A stretch of DNA of 64,000 bases from Salipiger pallidus (lineage in GTDB: Bacteria; Pseudomonadota; Alphaproteobacteria; Rhodobacterales; Rhodobacteraceae): positions 806,001 to 870,000 of the forward strand of contig NZ_BMJV01000001.1 of NCBI RefSeq assembly GCF_014643635.1, read 5' to 3'. The stretch's first letter is position 1. Every line of letters begins with the position of its first letter. Made by a program: the position numbers and the translations under genes. The notes beneath the pieces were generated by a model that worked only from the letters and a program-made list of their open reading frames with translations, was not told where the DNA came from and did no database searches. Below are positions 60,512 through 64,000 of the stretch, piece after piece.

Positions 60512-61858
60512 TCAGATCACCCTCAGCCCGGGGCGCTTCCAGTTGCCCATGGGCGCGACCACCAGCTCGGTCAGCGCCCAGACCAGAGCATCCACGCGGT
60601 CGGGCGACCCCTGCCCTTCGTAGCCGGCAGCGGTCATCAGACCCATCTGCTCCTCCAGCGCCACGAAGACGCCGGCGTGCCCGATGCGGCCCTGCTCATA
60701 CAGCGCCGCGACAGGTTCCGCCCGCGCCACCTTGCCGCGCGTGGCATGGACCTTGCGCAGCGGGATCTGCGGGGCGACCTGCCGCAGCACCGTCTCGACC
60801 ATGGCGCCGCCCTGATTGACCTCAGCCACCACGCGGTCCGCCTGCCAACGCTCATAGGCATGCGCTGCCGCCTGCGCCCAGCCCGTGGGTGACACCCCCT
60901 GCACCGTCGCATCCTCGAGCACCCAGGCCCGCCACGCCTGGGGCGGCCCGTCGCAGACCACGCCCGCCACCACGATGCCGCAGGCGTTCGACGCCTTGCC
61001 CTCGCCCGCGGGCGGATCCACCGCCACCACGATGCGGTCAAACTCAGCGGGGGCCTTCAGCCCCTGCGCCCGCTCCATGAGTTCGGCTGTCCAGAGCGCG
61101 CCGTCCACGTCCGTCACGAGGATGCCGTCCAGCTCCTGTCGCGCCAGCCGCGAGTTGCCGTAGCGCGCACGCACTTCCTCAAGGAAACTATCGGCAAGGT
61201 TCGCACGGTTGGCTTCGGTCCTGGCACGGGTCACTACGGTGCTGTCCAGCTCCAGAAGCTCTTTCAGTATTCCGACATTTCGCGGGGTCGTCGTCACGCA
61301 GACCTGCGGATTCTCTCCCAGCCGCAGCGCAAATTGCAACATATCCCAAGTTTCGCGAGCCTTCTTCCACTTGGCCAGCTCATCGACCCACGCACCATCG
61401 AACTGCGGGCCGCGCAGCCCCTCGGGATCATGGGCCGAGAACACCATCGTCTCGGCTCCGTTGGGCCAGACAAGGCAGCGCCGCGTCGCCTGCCACTCGG
61501 GGCGGCGGTCGGGCGGAGAACACGCGATGATTCCGCTTTCGCCAAAGATCATCACCTCGCGCACTTGGTCCATGGTCTCGCCGATCAGCGCCACACGCCT
61601 GCATTGGCCCTTCGACAGAGGCATCGCGCCCTCGACTTGGGCGCGCACCCATTCGGCCCCGGCACGGGTCTTGCCAGCGCCGCGGCCCCCCATGATGACC
61701 CAGGACCGCCAGTCACGCTCGGGGGGCAACTGGTGCTCCATGGCCCAGAACTCGAACAGGTAGGGGAGCGCAAGGCACTCCCCCTCCGTCAACTCATCGA
61801 GGAAGCTCTCCCGCACCGCAGCACCGGCGGAGGCGAGCCATCCGGCACCCGATCTCAT
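60512..61858 (-). CDS. GTA large terminase subunit (g2)
   Basis: A 448-residue packaging ATPase-nuclease. The Walker A GGRGAGKT lies near residue 55 and a Walker B-type WVDELAKWK at about 160. The nuclease domain contains VVAVDPPAGEGKASNACGIV and DRVDALVWALTELV. It fills GTA heads with host DNA by a headful-like mechanism. I chose ATG 61858 because the protein then starts MRSGAGWLASAGAAVRESFL, as relatives do. It overlaps the small terminase gene by 65 bases. Confidence 0.94.
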   Translation of the reverse strand: MRSGAGWLASAGAAVRESFLDELTEGECLALPYLFEFWAMEHQLPPERDWRSWVIMGGRGAGKTRAGAEWVRAQVEGAMPLSKGQCRRVALIGETMDQVREVMIFGESGIIACSPPDRRPEWQATRRCLVWPNGAETMVFSAHDPEGLRGPQFDGAWVDELAKWKKARETWDMLQFALRLGENPQVCVTTTPRNVGILKELLELDSTVVTRARTEANRANLADSFLEEVRARYGNSRLARQELDGILVTDVDGALWTAELMERAQGLKAPAEFDRIVVAVDPPAGEGKASNACGIVVAGVVCDGPPQAWRAWVLEDATVQGVSPTGWAQAAAHAYERWQADRVVAEVNQGGAMVETVLRQVAPQIPLRKVHATRGKVARAEPVAALYEQGRIGHAGVFVALEEQMGLMTAAGYEGQGSPDRVDALVWALTELVVAPMGNWKRPGLRVI

Positions 61859-62135
61859 CGCGCGCGCGTTCGAGATCGAGGGCCCAGTCCCCGACGAGGC
61901 CTTTCTGCTTTCTCCTGACATTGGCGATCTGCGCCTCCGTTTCATGGCTGGCCCGCATCCAGTACCGCAGGTCCGCCATCAGCTTGCCCGTCTCCGTCTT
62001 CGAGACCGCGTCCCCGTCTTCGATCTGCGTCTTGATGCGCCGGATCTCGTCGCCGAGCTCTTTCAGAACGTCGACAATCTGCTCGCGCTCGTTTTCGAGT
62101 CGCGACATTTCCTCTTCCAGTTGGATAAGGATCAT
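61794..62135 (-). CDS. GTA small terminase subunit (g1)
   Basis: A 113-residue coiled-coil-like protein starting MILIQLEEEMSRLENEREQI, with a charged helical middle and SKTETGKLMADLRYWMRASH. This matches the RcGTA first gene, identified as the small terminase. It is the first gene of the cluster, preceded by a promoter-like sequence, and its 3' end overlaps the large terminase gene by 65 bases, which implies coupling. Confidence 0.92.
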   Translation of the reverse strand: MILIQLEEEMSRLENEREQIVDVLKELGDEIRRIKTQIEDGDAVSKTETGKLMADLRYWMRASHETEAQIANVRRKQKGLVGDWALDLERARDEIGCRMARLRRCCGAGELPR

Positions 62136-62261
62136 GCTCGATACCTTTCTTGCCTGTGGGTGGTCCGTTCGGTGGTGCAGGATCTTTTTCGGGTTTTTTG
62201 TATGTGAAGGCGTGGTCTTGCCTGTTCCACGCCGTCTGCCCTGTTCATCCAGCAGGGTTGC

Positions 62262-62289
62262 AAGCTACCAGAGCGGTGGCTCCTGTCAA
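62262..62289 (-). promoter_or_regulatory. Promoter candidate for the GTA cluster
   Basis: On the minus strand, TTGACA (62289-62284) and TAGCTT (62267-62262) are separated by 16 bases, a plausible sigma-70 type pair about 125 bases upstream of the g1 start codon. RcGTA clusters are activated by GafA at this position in Rhodobacter capsulatus, but a GafA site cannot be recognised from sequence alone. Confidence 0.4.
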
Positions 62290-62390
62290 AAATCAGCACC
62301 GCGCGCCATTATATAAACCCCTGTTATTTCACATTAATAAATGGTTATCGGCGCCGCGCGCGACCTCGTTTGACACTGTCTACGCAACAC

Positions 62391-62426
62391 AAAAAGGGCG
62401 CGGCACCGATGTGGTGCCGCGCCCTT
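62391..62426 (-). terminator. Rho-independent terminator after pntB
   Basis: On the minus strand, stem AAGGGCGCGGCACC / GGTGCCGCGCCCTT with a five-base loop is followed by TTTTT. It ends the pntAB transcript about 90 bases after pntB and would also shield the GTA promoter from read-through. Confidence 0.9.
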
Positions 62427-62517
62427 GGTTCTTTCTCCACAGGAAGACCGTGCGCATCTTCGGCGGTTCCCACGACCCCGGAACAAAAGCGCCCCGATCC
62501 CGCAGGAACCCGCCAGG

Positions 62518-63939
62518 TCAGTCGATGCGAGTCAGCAGATCTCCGACGGACGCCTTGGCATCGCCGTAGAACATGCGGGTGTTGTCCTTGTAGAATAGCG
62601 GGTTCTCGATGCCTGAGTAGCCCGTCCCCTGGCCGCGCTTGGACACGAAGACCTGCTTGGCCTTCCACACTTCGAGAACCGGCATCCCCGCGATGGGGCT
62701 GTTCGGATCTTCCTGTGCGGCAGGGTTCACGATGTCGTTCGAGCCGATGACGATCACCACGTCCGTTTCCGGGAAGTCGTCGTTGATCTCGTCCATCTCC
62801 AGCACGATGTCATAAGGCACCTTGGCCTCGGCCAGAAGCACGTTCATGTGCCCCGGCAGACGGCCCGCCACGGGGTGGATCGCAAAGCGAACCTCCTTGC
62901 CCTTGGCGCGCAGCTTGCGGGTCAGTTCCGCGACGTTCTGCTGTGCCTGCGCCACGGCCATGCCGTAGCCCGGAACGATGACGATGCTGTCCGCCTCGTC
63001 CAGAGCCGTGGACACGCCGTCCGCATCGATGGCAACCTGCTCACCTTCGACTTCCATCGCCGGGCCCGCCGAACCGCCGAAGCCGCCCAGGATTACCGAG
63101 ATGAAGCTACGATTCATCGCCTTGCACATGATGTACGACAGGATCGCACCCGACGAGCCCACCAGTGCGCCAACCACGATCAGAAGATCGTTGCCAAGGC
63201 TGAAGCCGATGGCCGCCGCCGCCCAGCCGGAGTAGCTGTTGAGCATCGACACCACCACCGGCATGTCGGCGCCGCCGATGCCCATGATCAGGTGGTAGCC
63301 GATGAACAGCGCCGCCAGCGTCATGAGGAACAGCGGGAAGAAGCCGCCGGTGCTCATGTACCAGATCAGGCAGATGACCGAGATCACCGCCGCCCCGATG
63401 TTGAGCATGTGCCCGCCCGGCAGTTTCTTGGCCGCCGAGGTCACCTTGCCGGCCAGCTTGCCATAGGCAACGACCGACCCGGTGAAGGTGATGGCCCCGA
63501 TAAGGATGCCAAGGAACAGCTCGACCGACAGGATGCCCAATTCGACACCGTCCTTGTGGGCGACCAGCTCGGCAAAGGCACCGTGATAGTCGGCACCGCT
63601 GGTGACGGCCTTCATGGTGAAATGAGCGTTGTAGCCGACGAAGACCGCCGCGAGACCCACCAGCGAGTGCATGGCGGCAACCAGCTGCGGCATCTCGGTC
63701 ATCTCGACCTTCTTGGCGACATACATGCCGATGGCACCGCCCGCCACGATCAGGATGATCGACAGCCACCAAAGGCCCGCACCGGGGCCGATGAGCGTTG
63801 CGAACACCGCCAGCGCCATGCCGACGATGCCGTACCATACGGCACGCTTGGCGCTTTCCTGCCCCGAAAGGCCACCCAGCGACAGGATGAACAGAACGGC
63901 TGCGACCACATAGGCCGCCGTCGTGAATCCGAATTCCAT
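62518..63939 (-). CDS. pntB: NAD(P) transhydrogenase subunit beta
   Basis: A 473-residue membrane protein. About nine hydrophobic helices fill the first two-thirds, followed by the NADP(H)-binding domain dIII with [12 protein letters not shown] and [19 protein letters not shown] and the [20 protein letters not shown] region. It couples proton flow to hydride transfer from NADH to NADP+. It is downstream of pntA with about 13 bases between them. Lengths fit the proton-pumping PntAB type. Confidence 0.96.
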   Translation of the reverse strand: MEFGFTTAAYVVAAVLFILSLGGLSGQESAKRAVWYGIVGMALAVFATLIGPGAGLWWLSIILIVAGGAIGMYVAKKVEMTEMPQLVAAMHSLVGLAAVFVGYNAHFTMKAVTSGADYHGAFAELVAHKDGVELGILSVELFLGILIGAITFTGSVVAYGKLAGKVTSAAKKLPGGHMLNIGAAVISVICLIWYMSTGGFFPLFLMTLAALFIGYHLIMGIGGADMPVVVSMLNSYSGWAAAAIGFSLGNDLLIVVGALVGSSGAILSYIMCKAMNRSFISVILGGFGGSAGPAMEVEGEQVAIDADGVSTALDEADSIVIVPGYGMAVAQAQQNVAELTRKLRAKGKEVRFAIHPVAGRLPGHMNVLLAEAKVPYDIVLEMDEINDDFPETDVVIVIGSNDIVNPAAQEDPNSPIAGMPVLEVWKAKQVFVSKRGQGTGYSGIENPLFYKDNTRMFYGDAKASVGDLLTRID

Positions 63940-63952
63940 GATCTCTGCCCCC

Positions 63953-64000
63953 TTACGACTTCTGGAACATGGCGAGCATGCGCCGTGTCACGAGGAAGCC
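63953..64000 (-). CDS. pntA: NAD(P) transhydrogenase subunit alpha, C-terminal end only
   Basis: The last 15 codons before a TAA at 63953-63955 read [15 protein letters not shown] and then stop. This is the usual end of PntA (or of its membrane-part PntAA/AB variants), directly before pntB in the same direction. The gene continues beyond the right edge. Confidence 0.82.
   Translation of the reverse strand, partial: GFLVTRRMLAMFQKS

Larger units (their letters stand above)
62136..62517. other. Intergenic region upstream of the GTA cluster
   Basis: About 380 bases between pntB and the first GTA gene, both on the minus strand. It holds the pntB terminator and the GTA promoter candidate and is AT-richer near 62300-62345. 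No further gene was seen. I found no TTAA-N7-TTAA full CtrA-type site. Confidence 0.55.

Overview
The window is a high-GC stretch of an alphaproteobacterial chromosome, almost certainly from the order Rhodobacterales (Roseobacter/Rhodobacter group). The signs are a complete RcGTA-type gene transfer agent cluster, a pyruvate dehydrogenase operon whose E1 beta subunit carries its own lipoyl domain, a DUF1127 protein, an aminodeoxychorismate synthase with a class IV aminotransferase, hflKC followed by a DegP protease, and the dispersed intergenic repeat with the GCCTCCGGCGGG core often seen in this family. I find no tRNA, rRNA, CRISPR array, insertion sequence or integrase; the one RNA gene I can call is RNase P RNA.

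Layout. 1-9.8 kb: partial glgC-like gene, transglutaminase-like protein, tatD with a PhnP-like metallo-hydrolase, a permease, purA with DUF2842, an MHS-type symporter, yciB and an MgtC-like protein. 9.8-17.3 kb: ftsY, a lytic transglycosylase, a LysR regulator divergent from a DUF1127 gene, a Bax-inhibitor-1 protein, pabB with a class IV aminotransferase, rpmG and rnpB. 17.4-30.1 kb: small enzymes (an alpha/beta hydrolase lacking its serine nucleophile, a double SnoaL-like protein, a VOC protein, a second hydrolase), yebC, a two-gene DNA-repair-like operon (radical SAM protein plus a UdgX fusion), a SLC13 permease, a YmdB-type phosphoesterase, a ferredoxin and a lipoprotein. 30.1-32 kb is the least gene-dense part, with an orphan gene and a 12-copy heptanucleotide repeat. 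32-40.5 kb: degP, hflC, hflK, gor, rpiA, a GNAT acetyltransferase and an XRE-cupin regulator. 40.9-47.1 kb: pdhA-pdhB-pdhC, an MFS transporter and cysE.

47.3-62.1 kb is a full gene transfer agent head-and-tail cluster on the minus strand, in the RcGTA order: small terminase, large terminase, portal, g3.5, protease, capsid, connectors, tail terminator, major tail protein, chaperones, tape measure, distal tail, hub, peptidase and megatron, plus one coupled gene after the megatron. Many junctions overlap by a few bases, as expected for one co-transcribed and translationally coupled unit. The oddity is a plus-strand GNAT acetyltransferase inserted between the large terminase and the portal, which would lie antisense inside any full-length GTA transcript. 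62.5-64 kb: pntB and the 3' end of pntA.

Points that most deserve a second look are the antisense acetyltransferase in the GTA cluster, the UdgX/radical SAM operon of largely unknown chemistry, the hydrolase with a Ser-to-Gly nucleophile change, the palindromic dispersed repeats (one of which supplies the last residues of the UdgX protein) and the heptanucleotide tandem array.
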